Assembly: GCA_003255025.1 (NCBI GenBank)
Contig: QANY01006236.1
Coordinates: forward strand, 62,001 to 126,000
Reading direction: 5' to 3'
Length of the DNA: 64,000 nt
DNA from: Datisca glomerata
Taxonomy: Eukaryota; Streptophyta; Magnoliopsida; Cucurbitales; Datiscaceae
The notes beneath the pieces are model-generated. The model was not told the origin of the DNA. It saw nothing but the letters and a program-made list of their open reading frames with translations, and ran no database searches. This document shows positions 33,967 to 46,908 of the stretch, piece by piece. Both the position numbers and the translations under genes were made by a program. Each line of letters opens with the position of its first letter. The first letter of the stretch is position 1.

Positions 33967-36077
33967 TGTTGGTAGTCACGGCGCGTGCGCAGCGAAAGTG
34001 TGTGGCGCGTCGCCATTTTAAAAATTAAAGTTCTAATAAAAATCAAATCTTTTAATAAAACAAAATCCCGCAACGCTATGATGATCAAATTTTTTTATTG
34101 AAAACATTTTTCAACCAGTCAAGTTCTATTATATATTTATAAGTTAAATCTATAACATACAATGTTAAGAATCATATACCACTTGTAGTCTAAATCAAGT
34201 GTCTTCACGAAACCGATCGATTCTCCATTTCCACAAAATCATTACAACGATCAGCAGACTCCCAGATCTAAACCAAGATTTTTCAAGTCAACCATCAACG
34301 CATTAGGACGTATGTGGGCACGTAGAATATAACGAAGACACTTTTCTATCTCTAGATGTACTTAATAGATAAGATCTAGAGATTTTACTGAGAAGTACTT
34401 TTCTGAGATGATTCTATAAAAGAACATGACGATGATTCTTTTAGTGATTTGATTAACTCTTAATCGTAGAAAAATCACTCCTTGAGAGTTAAGTTATTCT
34501 CTCTCTTGATTGATGAATAGATTCATTGATTAACCTAATTGATTGAACTGATTAAACTAATTAAACTAATTCATTATCTTAGGCCATCAAAATAATATAT
34601 GTATATTTTTCTTGATAATGACGTATAAGATATTTTAGGATAATTGAAATAATATTTAATTATAAAATTACCAATAACAGTGGGACCACTGCTATTGTGC
34701 ACAACTGTAGTGTGCCGTGAGGCAGCACAGTTTCTCACGGCACCACTGTAGTGCCATGTGGCACTACATTCGTCCACGTCAATCTATGATACTCAATCAG
34801 TGATTGACTTACGATAATTATTACGTATTACATATTTATTTTAATCAAATTAAATATTTAGATATTTGTTAATTCAAAATTAATATATTTGATTATCCCT
34901 ATCAACTAAATTATCAGTTATTTAAAAATAACATATTTAAATGATCCAAATTATTATCTAATAATAATCTAATTATCTAATTTCATAAATTTGATATTTT
35001 GTCTCACTTATCGATAATTAAAAAATTGATAATTGTTTATATATTAATTCTAAAAATTATATATATATATATATATTTGCAAATAAGTCCTTTTTCATGT
35101 TCTGAAATATTCACAACTTAAACTGCATAGTACAGCGGTGAAATGAACTTATAATCCTAAGGTCTAATGAATCATATTATTAATTAAACTCTTTAATTAA
35201 GTAATCTTATTTATTAATTTCATTATTACTCCACTATAAATATTGAATTGCACTCTTAGAGATTATAGATTGTATTTACAGAGTATTCTCGTGTAGTCGA
35301 CTGATATAATCAATTCATGTAGTTTTGTCCTCCAATTATTGGTTCATAAATTAAAACCTGTTAAAATTATCATTTTACCCTTATCATTACCTCTTGATCC
35401 TTACGTACAATTAACTCACTAGTAAATGACTAATTTATAATCTTATTATAAATTTGAGCTCAATAAATATTCAATTTTAGAATTAACACTTAAAAAGAAC
35501 CAATATACGATCCGTTAGGAAAGATTGGATTCTAAATCTTGTAAGATCATGTTATCAGTCATGCATATCACTGAATCTCCAAAACAAAAGTCACTAGCAT
35601 GTTTTACAAACAAACATTAATGAGTGAATCAAAAGATCTAGCAGACATGCGTAGGAGTTCTTGACTACTCAAGATTCAGACTGATCTACATATGATCATC
35701 AGCTTGATGTGTATTAATTCCTTATTATAAACGACACACTGATAAATATATTAATTCACCACGGTCCAGTCATTAATAATCCCATTATATAAAATATTTT
35801 CACTAAGATGTATATCCATATCAATGATTCAGATCTAGATCACACACATTCATAATGCTTAGTGAACCGTACTAGCAACCACTCATTAATTTTCATATCA
35901 AAATGTCATCTCGTACTAACACAATATCATAGTCTCATTAATGAATATGGAATTTTTAGATATTTATATAAATTATCCAACAATAATTTAAAAGAATAAT
36001 TATAAAAAATAAATAATTCTCATTAAATTTCATTTCAAAATGTCAATACACATGCTTTGAGGGCATAACCCCCAACA
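33967..36077 (-). mobile_element. 3' LTR of the inner copia element
   Basis: The reverse complement matches 27734-29909 from end to end: 'ccccaaca' at 36070-36077 is the LTR start, and 'tgttggtagtcacggcgcg' at 33967 is its end. Inside, perfect hairpin arms occur at 34712-34721/34734-34743 (gtgccgtgag) and 34749-34766 (tagtgcca). Its TATA box has decayed near 35275. Confidence 0.87.
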
Positions 36078-36093
36078 ATCTCCCACTTGCCCT
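36078..36093 (-). other. Polypurine tract of the inner copia
   Basis: The minus strand reads agggcaagtgggagat right before the LTR start. Equivalent tracts precede the LTRs at 16257 and 44458. Confidence 0.78.
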
Positions 36094-37590
36094 AAAGAAA
36101 ATGTGGCATTTCTCTCAATCCTATGTTATGCACGTGACGCTCAAATGACTTCGCAGGAAGTGTCTTTGTAAAAGGATCAGCTAGGTTCTATTATGATATT
36201 ATCTTCATAATAATCGCATCTCCTCGATGCACAATCTCTCTCACAAGATGATATTTCCTCTCTATGTGATTGCCCCTCTTATGACTCCTCAGTTCCTTGG
36301 AATTCGTTACCACCCCACTGTTGTTACAGTACAAGATCAGTGGCTTGTCCATATCTGAAACTACTTCCAGATCAGTATAGAAGTTTCTGAGCTATACTGC
36401 TTTTTTCGCAGCTTCACAAGATGCTATATATTCGGCTTCCATAGTGGAATCTGCAATGCTTGATTGTTTAATATTTCTCCAGACTACAACTCATCCACCT
36501 AGGGTGAATACTAATCCAGATATCGACTTTTAACTGTATCTGTCTGATTGAAAATCACAATCATTATATCCAGTGAGTTTCAGGTCTCCACCTGAATAAA
36601 CAAGCATATAATTTCTCGTTCTCCTAAGAAACAAGCATATAATTTTTCGTTCTCCTAAGATACTTGAGAATGTGGTTTACTGCAATCCAATTTTCTATAC
36701 CTAGATTCGATTGATAACGACTGATAATTTTCACTGCATAATAGATGTCTGGTCTCGTACACAACATAACATACATGAAACTTCCATCTGCTGAAGCATG
36801 AGGAACCTTTCTCATATCCTCTTCCACCTGAGGTGTCTTATGACATTGTTACTTGAAGAGGGAAATTTCATGTCTGGTCGATAGTTGACCTTTTTTAGAA
36901 TTCTTCATAGAAAATCTCTCAAGTACCTTATCAGTATAAGATGTCTGAGAAAGAGCCAATAGTTTATTCTTTCTATCCATTAGAATTTGGATGCCCAGAA
37001 CATAGATCATTTTTCCCAAATCTTTCATTTGTAATTTCTCAGCTAACCACTTCTTTAACTTTAACAGAGTTTCTACATCATTCCCAATAAGTAGAATATC
37101 ATCAACATAAAAATCTAAAAAATCATTATCTTATCTTTGATGTATTTATGAACATTGGCTTCATCAACATTTTTCTCAAGACCATAATACTTTATAATCT
37201 CATCAAAGGTAAGATTGCAAGATCTAGATGCTTGCTTTAATACAAAATAGATTTAAGCAACTTGCATACTTTCTGATCTTACCCATTTTGTACGAACCCT
37301 TCTAGTTGCATCATATAGATGTCTTCTTCAGACATTCAAAAAAGCTGTCTTGACATCTACTTGCTATATCTCATAATCAAAACTAGCGGCTATGGACAAA
37401 AGGATGCGAATGGATTTCAGCATGGCCATAGGGGAGAATGTCTCTTCATAATCGACTCCCTCCCTTTGTGTATAGTCATTGGCTACTAACTGTGCCGTGA
37501 AAGTCTCTACCTTCCCATCTGCACTTTTTTTTCATTTACATCTGATGGGCATGACATCTTCATGTAGATCTACAAGTTCTCAAACGGAAT
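36094..37590 (-). pseudogene. Copia RT and RNase H of the inner element (broken)
   Basis: RNase H occupies about 36100-36560. RT lies upstream on the minus strand, with YVDDILLIGN at about 37112-37084 and the segment GSFMYVMLCTRPDIYYAVKI, then SRYQSNLGIENWIAVNHILK and YLRRTKNYMLV in 36827-36624. A 36-bp stretch, 'acaagcatataatttctcgttctcctaaga', is duplicated at about 36598-36661, giving a tandem copy inside the domain. Several frameshifts and stops, including one next to YVDD, break the protein. Confidence 0.82.
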
Positions 37591-37594
37591 TGGA

Positions 37595-38720
37595 TTACAT
37601 AGATTCCATTTCCCGGTCCATGGCTTCTTGCCATTTCTCATTTTCAAGATCATCCATTGCTTCTTCATAAGATAATGTATCATATTTATCAATGTATGAC
37701 ACTAGGATATATGCTTCTAATTCGTAGTGAACTAGTTGTCTCACAACACTCTCATTACAACGTGGCACCGGGGTTTCCTTTGTAGGAATTGTGGTTTCTC
37801 TCCTTTGTCGTTTATTAATAGAAATTGAAAGTGATCTTATCTCATCAGCTGCTAATTCCTCGAGAATTATTTTGCGACGAGGTTTGTAGTTTTGTATATA
37901 GTCATGCTCAATGAAGGTTGCATTAGTCGACACAAACACCTTTTGATTTTTTTGACTATAAAAGTACCCACCTTAAGTCTCTAGACCATAGCCTACGAAT
38001 ATGCATACGTCAGATCTTAAGTCTAACTTTTTGGTCTTAGGCTAAGAACGTGAGCTGGACACCCCGGATACGGAAATGACGTAAACTAGGTTTGGAGCCA
38101 TTCCATAACTCTAAAGGCATCTTGCTTATAAACTTAGAGGATACTACATTCAAAATATAAGTAGCTTTGTGTAGTCCATATCCCCAAAATGTAAGTGACA
38201 GTGATGAGTAGCTTAACAACGGCCTAACCATATCCAATAAGGTTCGGTGTCTCCTCTATACAACATCATTTTGTTGTTGTGTTCTAGGTGCTGTGAGTTG
38301 AGATAGGATTCCACACTCCAACAAATAATCCTTGAATTCTAAATCTAAGTATTCATCGCCTCGATAGGATCAAAGGGGTTTCAATGATTTACCTAATTAC
38401 TTTTCAGCTTTAGCTTTGAAGTCTTTAAACTTTCCAAAAGTTTCATACTTTCTTTGCATTCGGTAAATATAACCATATCTTGACGAAATACTCATGCACA
38501 CCTTTAGTGTGTACATTGATCAGTCCACAGACATCACTATGTACTAGCTCAAGTGTTTCTTGGCTCTTTGGCCCTTTTTACAGAAAGATCTCTTGGTCAT
38601 TTTACCCTCTAGACAGGATTCACAAACAGGAAGAGTTCCAACTTTTAATTTTCTCAAAGCACCATGCTTTATTAACTTGTTTAACCTATCTAGATTAATA
38701 TGTCCCAACCTAAGATGCCA
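37595..38720 (-). pseudogene. Copia integrase of the inner element (broken)
   Basis: The C-terminal segment 37939-37595 reads MFVSTNATFIEHDYIQNYKP, and later KYDTLSYEEAMDDLENEKWQ, the usual link into RT. The 38237-38037 segment, MDMVRPLLSYSSLSLTFWGY followed by LHKATYILNVVSSK, is the end of the core. The core and GAG-pre-integrase (38250-38720) follow with DRGGEYLDLEF and the LELVHSDVCG motif visible in shifted frames. Confidence 0.82.
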
Positions 38721-38889
38721 AAGCTTTGTGTTATCATCATCATGGGAAACTCTTTGTCGTTTATTAGTTTTAGGTTTTCTATTTTAAATAATTCAGAATT
38801 ATTTATCGTTCATTCAGTCAGTTTAAGCATATACAGTCCGTTTATTACTTTTGCATGACAAATATCAAATCCATTCTTAGAAATAATAA

Positions 38890-40050
38890 ACTCTTTATTT
38901 TGAAACTTTGAAAAACCGTTCTTGCAAAAATGAAAGAAAAATCAAAATTTTCAAAAATCCATGAATATAATAAATATCATTCAAAATCAAATAATTATAT
39001 CTAAAAAGTAAATGAACTGTCCCTAATGTTTTAGCTGACATGAGCGCACCACTGTCAACTCTCAAAATGACATCGCCATTAGCCAGCTCCCTTGACAAAT
39101 CAAGCATCTACAAAGAAGAACATACATGGTTAGTGGCTCCTGAATCAAATATCCAGGATGACAAATCATATTTCACTAAACAGGCTTCAAGTACAAATAA
39201 ATCATATTTACCTTCCTTTTTTAGCTCGGAGAGATACTTGTTAAAGTTTCTCTTCCAATGACTTTCAACCCCACAGTGGAAACATTTTCCTTTGGGCCTC
39301 CTGTCTTTCTTATTCTTTTTGGTTTTTGGTGATGTCTTGGCTTTCTTCTCTTTCTTGTTCTTACTTTTTCCCTTTCCATTGATCTTCTTCATTTTGTTAC
39401 TTTTAACAGTGGAAGAAGGTTTTCTCTCGACAACATTTACCTCACCCTCTTTGGTCATTCTTAGGTTGAATGACTCAAAAGTCTACAGTTCATTCAACAA
39501 TTGGGTCATGTTGAATTTCAACTTGTTCATAACATAGTTGGTTGTGAACGTAGAAAAAACTGGTGTGAGCGACTCAAGTATAATGCTAACTAGAGTTCGC
39601 TCATCAATGGCTGCCCCATGTACTTCTGCCTCGCGCATTATGTTGATCATGTTCTCGCACAGAAGTACCATTTCTCATCTTAGTTGTCATATAGCTCCTA
39701 GTGGCCTCATGATGACTTTGATCACACTGCTGCCCAAACATCATCTGTAAAGATTCTATAATCTCATAATCAGTTTCCATGCTTTCATGCTTGGTTCTCA
39801 GAACATCATTCATTCTCACAAGCATGTAGCATTTCGCCTTGTTGTTTGAAATGATCCAAGCATCATATTTGTCCCTAACATTCTTAGAGGCACTAGCAGG
39901 GGGCTACTCAGGGCATTCCTCAGTAAGAACGAACTTATGGTTCTCACAAATTAGTATTAAGTTCATATTTGATTTCCAATGTATGAAATTATCACCATTC
40001 AATTTCTCGAGAGCGAGTAAAGCAGTAACAGGGTTGCCCATGATAGACAT
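38890..40050 (-). pseudogene. Copia gag and protease of the inner element (broken)
   Basis: Gag begins at ATG 40050 (MSIMGNPVTALLALEKLNGD). Segments 39825-39604 and 39671-39483 carry the UBN2-type core (ESLQMMFGQQCDQSHHEATR; VSIILESLTPVFSTFTTNYV) in two frames, split by a small indel near 39660. The 39458-39108 segment has the Lys-rich tail, then CFHCGVESHWKRNFNKYLSE, a zinc knuckle whose last cysteine is now phenylalanine, and the protease site WIFDSGATNHVC. It is better preserved than the outer copy. Confidence 0.84.
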
Positions 40051-41644
40051 AATAATGGTAACTGAAACTTAAAACATACCAGAATTCAATATAATTGATA
40101 AATATCTAGAATTCGAAAAGTAAAAGTGATGCATGAATGCAACATAATAAACACACAAAATTTAACATTTTACTAATCATGATAAAATAACCCAACGATT
40201 AATCAGCTGTCTTAGGGTCTGTCAGATTAACCTCAGACTGTCTATGAAACATTCTTATCCTTATTAATTAAAACTTAAAATATCTCATATTTTCTCTTTT
40301 AACAATAAGGTATCGCTTGTTTGGTCAAGTTACAAATATCCACATGAAAGTTCAATTGTGACTTTATGAGTGTGACCCATTATTTTGAATTCCATGACTT
40401 GATTTAGAATATGCCGTCTTGGGGTCAGTCAAAACTAAACTACATCACTTCCTCTTATCTTCTTAAGAAGTCCAACGTTGGTATTGGTACAGCTCGAAAC
40501 CTTCCTTAGGTGGATGAAAACAAAGTCATCTTGAGACCCTCACTGTACCCCACGATATTGTACTAATAATGGAGACCGTAGGTTACATTGATATGTCAAC
40601 CTTCTTCCACTCACTATTTTAGGATTATGTCTTTCCATTTTAACTAATTAATTAATTTTAAATTAATCACTAGTTAAAATAATAACCCTATGAATATTTA
40701 ATAATCAATTATGTAAATTTCATTGGTCTAAGTTCATTTAACCTTCTAAAGCGCCTAAATAATAATAATGTGAACTTAGATTAACCAATTAAATATATTC
40801 ATCAAACTTAAAAAAAAAACTCTTTTACAAAAATCGGTTATCCTAAAGGTTACTATAGCCTTTATTGTGGTGTGATTACAAAGTTTTAACTAATTAAAAC
40901 CTAGCAGTTTACATGCAATTGATTTTATAAAACAATACATATAAACATATTAGGACAATCCTAATAAATCATGTTTCTACAGATGAGATGCATGATTAAA
41001 TAAAGTTGTGTGGGATTTTCATGTATGGCATGTGATCGACTAATGCATGAGCATGTTATCAAACATAACAATTAAATAAAATAATAATGGACTGAGTAAC
41101 TATTTGGTATTTTTAAATTACAACCCTTCAATAAAGAAATAAAATTACAAAGCGGACTTCAAGAATACATATTTCTCAAATACTGCATTCTCCTCCTAAT
41201 GTCCATCTTCATAATCTCCAAGCTTTGAACAAAATTCTATTTAATTAAGAAAAATATTTTCTCTTAATTAAAAATATTTTCTATAAGTATCATTTTAAAA
41301 TAGTTGACTTTGACTTAATCAAATAAAGAGTGTTTATTTGATTTGGTCAAACTCATTCAACCTATTAATTTCTATATTTCATAAAATTAAAATTAAAAAT
41401 TAATTTCTAATTTTCATAAAATTAACATTAATTTTAAAATTACATCAATTTCAAAATTTAAAAAGATAATTGATAGATTGAGGATTATTATCAAACCCTA
41501 TGGTGATATGGTTGGTTGGTATCAGGGTTTGTATGAAACTTCCCTAAAAGTGACAACAGTTACCACCGACAACAGGACTCTATATCGCCGCCCCATCATC
41601 GTCAGCCACCGTTGCCGCCGTCAGTCCCACCGTCGATAGCCGAT
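40051..41644 (-). other. Leader of the inner copia element
   Basis: AT-rich, non-coding, and matching 30290-31844 in reverse. It ends abruptly at the deletion junction near 41645, beyond which mid-LTR sequence begins. No primer binding site remains. Confidence 0.65.
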
Positions 41645-42669
41645 AAATTATGTACTTGATTAATTAATCACACATAATTATCTCATAATTATGTACTTGA
41701 CCCAGAATAAAAATTTCTTTGCAAGTAAGTCATTTTTTCATGTCTTGAAATATTCACACCCTAGACTGCGTAATATAGAGGTGACTTGGGGACCATGGAT
41801 CTATTATTCTAAGCTATAATAAACTAGATTATTAATTAAACTCTTTAATTAAATAATTTTATTTATTAATTCAGTTATTACTCCACTATCAATTCGTGTA
41901 GTTATGTCCTTCAATTATTGGTTCATAAATTAGAACTGATCAAAATTATCATTTTACCTTCTTAATTATCTCTTGATCTTTAAGTACCATTAATCCACTA
42001 GTAAATGGCTAATTTATAATCTTATTATAAATTTGAGCTCAATAATCATTCAGTTCCAGAATTAACCCTTAAGAGAACCAATATACAATCCGTTCTGAAA
42101 ACTTGGATTCCAAATCTTGTAAGATCATGTTTCCAGTCATGCATATCACTGAAGCTCCAAAATAAAAGTCTCTAGCCTGTTTTACACAAAAACATTTACA
42201 AGTGAATCAAAAGATCTAGTAGATATGCATAGAAGTTCATGACTACTCAGGATTCAGACTGATCTACATATGATCATCGAATTGATGTGTATTAAATCTT
42301 TATGATAAATAGTAAGTTGATAAAGATATTAATTCACATCGGTACAATCATATGCATCTCATTATATAAAGTACTTTCACTAAGATGTCATTCCACATCA
42401 ATGATCCAGATCTAGATCATCGTACTAGCAATCATTCATTAAAGATTACATACTTTAATATGTTGCTGGTAATTTTATTCATTATCTATGATCTTAATCC
42501 TCTCATACTAATACAAGATCATAGTCACATTAATGAATAATAAATTTCTAGATATTTGTATAAATTATTCAACAATAATTTAAAAGAACAATTCTAAGAA
42601 AAATATACTTCTAATTAAATTTTATATCAAAATATCAATACACATGTTTTAAGAGTATAAACCCTAACA
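41645..42669 (-). mobile_element. Truncated 5' LTR of the inner copia
   Basis: Only the first half of the LTR (the U3 side, about 1 kb) is present, ending 'aaccctaaca' at 42669. The junction side carries 'aattatgtacttga' twice (41647-41660 and 41688-41701), consistent with an imprecise deletion repair. Confidence 0.8.
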
Positions 42670-44450
42670 TTTTATTGCCACAGGGATCAAAAGGTGTTTG
42701 TATCGATAAATGCCACCTTCCTTGAACATGACAATAGGAAAAACTACAAACCTCAAAGTAAAGTAGTTCTCGAAGAATTAGCGTCTGATGAGATCAGACC
42801 ACCTTCATTATCAACTGATAAATGACAAACCACAGTCCTTGTTAAGGAAACCCCGATGCAACGTCGTAGTAGGAGGGTTATAAGACAACTCATTCGCTAT
42901 GAACTAGAGGCACATGACCTAGTGTCTAGATAAAGACGATCCATTATCTTATGAAGAAGCTATGGATGATCCTGAAAAGAAGAACTGGCAAGATGCCATG
43001 AACCAGAAAATTGAATCGATGTATTCCAATTCCATCTAGGAACTTATAGATCCACCTGAAGATGTCAGGCTCATTGGATGTAAATGGATCTTCAAGAAGA
43101 AAATAGGTGTAGATGGGAAAGTAGAGACTTTCAAGGCACGGCTACTTAGCCAAGGGTTATACACAAATGGAATGTGTCGATTATGAAGACACATTCTCCC
43201 ATGTTGCCATGCTAAAATCCATTCACATTCTTTTGTCCATTTCTGTTTTGGACTATGAAATATGGAAAATGGATATCAAGATAGCTTTTCTGAATGGTTA
43301 TTTTGAAGAAAGCATATATATGATGCAACTAGAAACGTTCGTGAAAATGGGGCAAGATCAGAAAGTATGCAAATTGCTTAAATCTATTTATGGATTAAAG
43401 CAAGCTTCTAGATCTTGGAATCTTACCTTTAATGAGATTATTAAATCATATGGCTTCGAGCAAAATGTTGACGAAGATTGTGTTTATAATTACATTAAAG
43501 ATAAGATAGTGGTTTTCTTAGTTCTTTATGTTGACGATATTCTACTCATTGAGAATGATGTAGAAACTTTGTCAAAGGTAAAGAAACGTTTAGCTGAGAA
43601 ATTGAAAATGAAAGATTTGGGAGATGCGAGCTATATTCTAGGCATCCAAATCCTAAGGGATAGAAAGAACAAGCTCTTGACATATTCTCAGGCATCTTAT
43701 ACTGATAAAGTGCTAGAGAGATTCTCTATAGAGAATTTCAAGAAACGTCAACTACCGACCAAACATGAAATTTTCCTCTCCAATTAGAAAAGTTCCTTAA
43801 GCTTCAGCTATTGGTAGTCTCACGTATGTCATGTTGTGAACAAGACCAAACATCTATTATGTAGTGAAAATTGTCAGTCGTTATCAATCGAATCCAAGTT
43901 TAGAATATTGGATTACAGTAAAGAACATTCTCAAGTATCTTAGGAGAATGAGAAACTATATGCTTGTTTATTCAAGTGGAGACATGAACCTCACTGGATA
44001 TACTGATTCTGATTTTCAATCAGACAGAGATAGTCGATGTCTGGATTAGTATTTATCCTAGGTAGAGCAACAGTAGTCTGGAGAAGTATCAAACAATCCA
44101 CCATTATAGATTCCACTATGGAAGCTATGAAAGAAGAGGTATGACTCATAAAGTTCTATACTGATCTGAAAGTAGTTTCAGATATGGACAAGCCACTGAT
44201 CCTATACTGTGACGATAGTGGGGCAATAGCTAATTCTAAAGAACCAAGAGTCACAAGAGGGGTAAGCACATAGATAGAAAATATCATCTTGTAAGAGTGA
44301 TCGTGCATCGATGGGATGTGACTGTTAGGAAGATAGAGTCAGATAAGAACCTAGCTAGTCCTTTTACCAAGACACTTCCTACGAAGTCATTTGAGGGTCA
44401 TGTGCGTAACACAGGGTAGAGAGAGACGCCACATTTGCTTTAGGGCAAGT
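42670..44450 (+). pseudogene. Copia RT and RNase H of the outer element (broken)
   Basis: The first part (42690-43050) is the integrase end and linker. The longest open frame in the window (43167-43787) covers most of RT: MECVDYEDTFSHVAMLKSIH, then WKMDIKIAFLNGYFEESIYM, YGLKQASRSWNLTFNEIIKS, LYVDDILLIE with both catalytic aspartates (43524 onward), and KMKDLGDASYILGIQILRD. RNase H follows with NIYYVVKIVSRYQSNPS, TGYTDSDFQSDRDSR and then shifts and stops up to the polypurine tract at 44441-44456. The region upstream of 43167 (GCKWIFKKKIGVDGKVETFK) is in another frame. Confidence 0.88.
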
Positions 44451-44457
44451 GAGAAAT

Positions 44458-46188
44458 TGTTAGAGTTTATGACCTCAAATCATGTGTATTGACATTTTAA
44501 TATGAAATTTAATGGAATTATATTTTTCTTATAATTGTTCTTTTAAATTATTGTTGAATAATTTATATAAATATCTAAATATTTCATATTCATTAATGAG
44601 CTATGATCTTGTATTAGTGCGGTATGATTAAGATCAAAGATAATGATAAAATATCAACAACATATTAAAGTATGAGATATTTAATGAATGATTATGATCT
44701 TGTATTAGTGCGGCATGATTAAGATAAGAGATCATGATAAAATGTCACAACATATTAAAGTATGATAATGAATGATTGCTAGTACATTTCACTAAGCATT
44801 ATGAATGCATGTGATCTAGATCTGGATCATTGATATGGATAGAAATCTTAGTGAAGGTACTTTATATAATAAGATTATATATGACATGACCGATGTGAAT
44901 TATTATGTTTATTAACATACTGATTATCATAAAGATTTAATAAACACCAATCTGATGATAATATGTAGACTCGTCTAAATCCTGAGTAGTCATGAACTCC
45001 TATACATATTTGCTGGATCTTTTGATTCACTCGTTAATGTTTGCTTGTAAACAATGCTAGTGACTTTTGTTTTGAAGATTCAGTGATATAGATAGCTGGG
45101 AACATGATCTTATTAGTTTTAGAATCTAAATTTTCCTAACCGATCATATACTAGTTTTTTTAAGTGTTAATTCTAGAACTGAATGGTTATTGAGCTCAAA
45201 TTTATAATACGATTATAAATTAGTCGTTTACTAGTAAATTAATGGTACTTAAGGATCAAAAAAGGTAATTAAAAGGGTAAAATTATAATTTTGACCAGCT
45301 GTAATTTACGAACCCATAATTGGAGGAAAAAACTCAGGAAATTATTATATCAATAGATTACACGAGAATACTTTATAATACATTCTATAATCTCTAAGAG
45401 TTGAATTCCATATTTATAGTAGAGTAGTAATGGAATTAATAAATAAGATTATTTAATTAATAATCTGATTTATTGAAACTTAATATTATAGTTCTATGGT
45501 CTCCAAGTCACATTTGTACTACGCAATCTAGGGTGTGAATATCTCAGGACATGAGAAAATGACTGACTTGTAAAATAAATTTATATTCTGGAGCAAGCAC
45601 GTAATTATGAGATAATTAATTAAAAATTAATTAATTGAATTATTTATATATAAATTTTAGAAATTTCATATGTGTATATATGTATAATTATATCTACTAA
45701 TTTTATAATTATCGATAAGTGAGACAGAATATCTAATTTGTAAAATTAGATAATTATAAATTATTATTAGATAATAATTTGAATAAACTAAATCTGTTAT
45801 TTATGAACTAATAGATAAGTTAGTTGATATGGATTATCATATATGTTAATTTTGAATTAACTGATATCTAGATATTTATCTTATTAAAATAAATATTTAA
45901 TTCACAGTAATTACCATGTGTCAATCATTGATTAGGATTCAGAGATTGACATAAACTACTATAGTGCCATGTGGCACTGTAGTAGTGGGGTGCAATCCTC
46001 TAGTGCCACACTGGACTATAGTAATGTCGTGACACACAATGCCTTGAGACACTGTGATAGTTCACAGCAACTGCATTGCCGTGTGGCACTGCAGTTATAC
46101 ACAAATTGTAGTAAGTCCTACTACAATGGTAATTTTGAAATTAAATATTATTTTCAATTTATCTCTAAAAATCTTATATGCCATTATC

Positions 46189-46219
<31 letters not shown>

Positions 46220-46765
46220 CTATTAGCCACAGTGTTAAGATAGAGTTGTGAACACAATTGCTATCAGGGTGAATTTTCTCCGTGACTAAAAGTTAATAAA
46301 AAAGCTCTGAAGAATTATCATTGTATTCTCTTAGAGGATTGTCTCACAAAAATTAATCATTCTCACTATATCTCTAGATCTCATGCGTTGAGTACATCTA
46401 GAGATAGAAAAAATGTCTTTGATTATTCTATATGCCCACACACGTCCTAGTGCATTTGAGGATTGACTTGGAAGATCTTTATATGGATCTCGAAGCTCAT
46501 TGTTCGTGGGAACGCAGGATCGTTGGTTTACGAGGACGCTTAACATAGACTATAAGAGGTATATGATTCTTATCCATGTATATCTTAGATTTACTATATA
46601 AACATATAGTGGATCCTGATTGAAAAGAGTTTTCAATAAAAGTTTTTATTTTTGAAGTCATTGCATCGCGCTTGTTTTTGTTTTATCAAAAAATATACGA
46701 TTTGTTTTTAATAAGTTTTTAAAAGCGACCATGCCTCCGCCGCTCGAGCGTTGGGTTTTTCAACA
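44458..46765 (+). mobile_element. 3' LTR of the outer copia element
   Basis: About 2.3 kb. It starts TGTTAGAGTTTATG after the polypurine tract and ends near TTTTTCAACA. It is co-linear with 27734-29909, with a local duplication of 'gatcttgtattagtgcgg' near 44606/44697, fewer 38-bp units (45958-46100) and a (TA)n run at 46187-46213. Confidence 0.86.
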
Positions 46766-46886
46766 CAAGTATGAGTAAGAACAACAATGAATCGAATAAA
46801 CAAACAAAGAGCCACATAAAAAGGATATCATATGATAAAATTTTGGCTTGACTCTCTATCGATTGAAAAATGGTCAGACTGATTGT

Positions 46887-46906
46887 GTCCCTAGTAGAGT
46901 TGCCAA
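46887..46906 (-). other. Putative primer binding site of the gag-only element
   Basis: The minus strand reads ttggcaactctactagggac directly inside the 5' LTR. The position and the TGGC.ACTCT.CT.GGGA pattern fit the primer sites I remember from Ogre/Tat-like elements. The tRNA species is not determined. Confidence 0.5.
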
Positions 46907-46908
46907 GC

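Larger units (their letters stand above)
33967..42669 (-). mobile_element. Inner Ty1/copia element, nested in the outer one
   Basis: A minus-strand relative of the outer copia. Its 3' LTR is at 33967-36077; RNase H, RT, integrase, protease and gag follow in reverse order up to 40050, then leader and a partial 5' LTR (about 41645-42669). The insertion separates YFYV from the RDQKVFVSINATF continuation of the outer pol. Flanks ttcta (33962-33966) and tttta (42670-42674) could be a TSD with one change. A deletion removed the U5 half of the 5' LTR and the primer site. Confidence 0.87.
27734..46765 (+). mobile_element. Outer Ty1/copia element, split by a second copia
   Basis: LTRs at 27734-29909 and 44458-46765 flank gag, protease, integrase, RT and RNase H in Ty1/copia order (integrase before RT). 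The coding region stops at 33966 and resumes at 42670 in the same orientation, because a minus-strand copia sits between. Without that insertion the element is about 10.3 kb. It lies in the leader of the gag-only gypsy element. The flanks (cacga left, caagt right) give no exact TSD. Frameshifts and stops make it non-functional. Confidence 0.88.
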
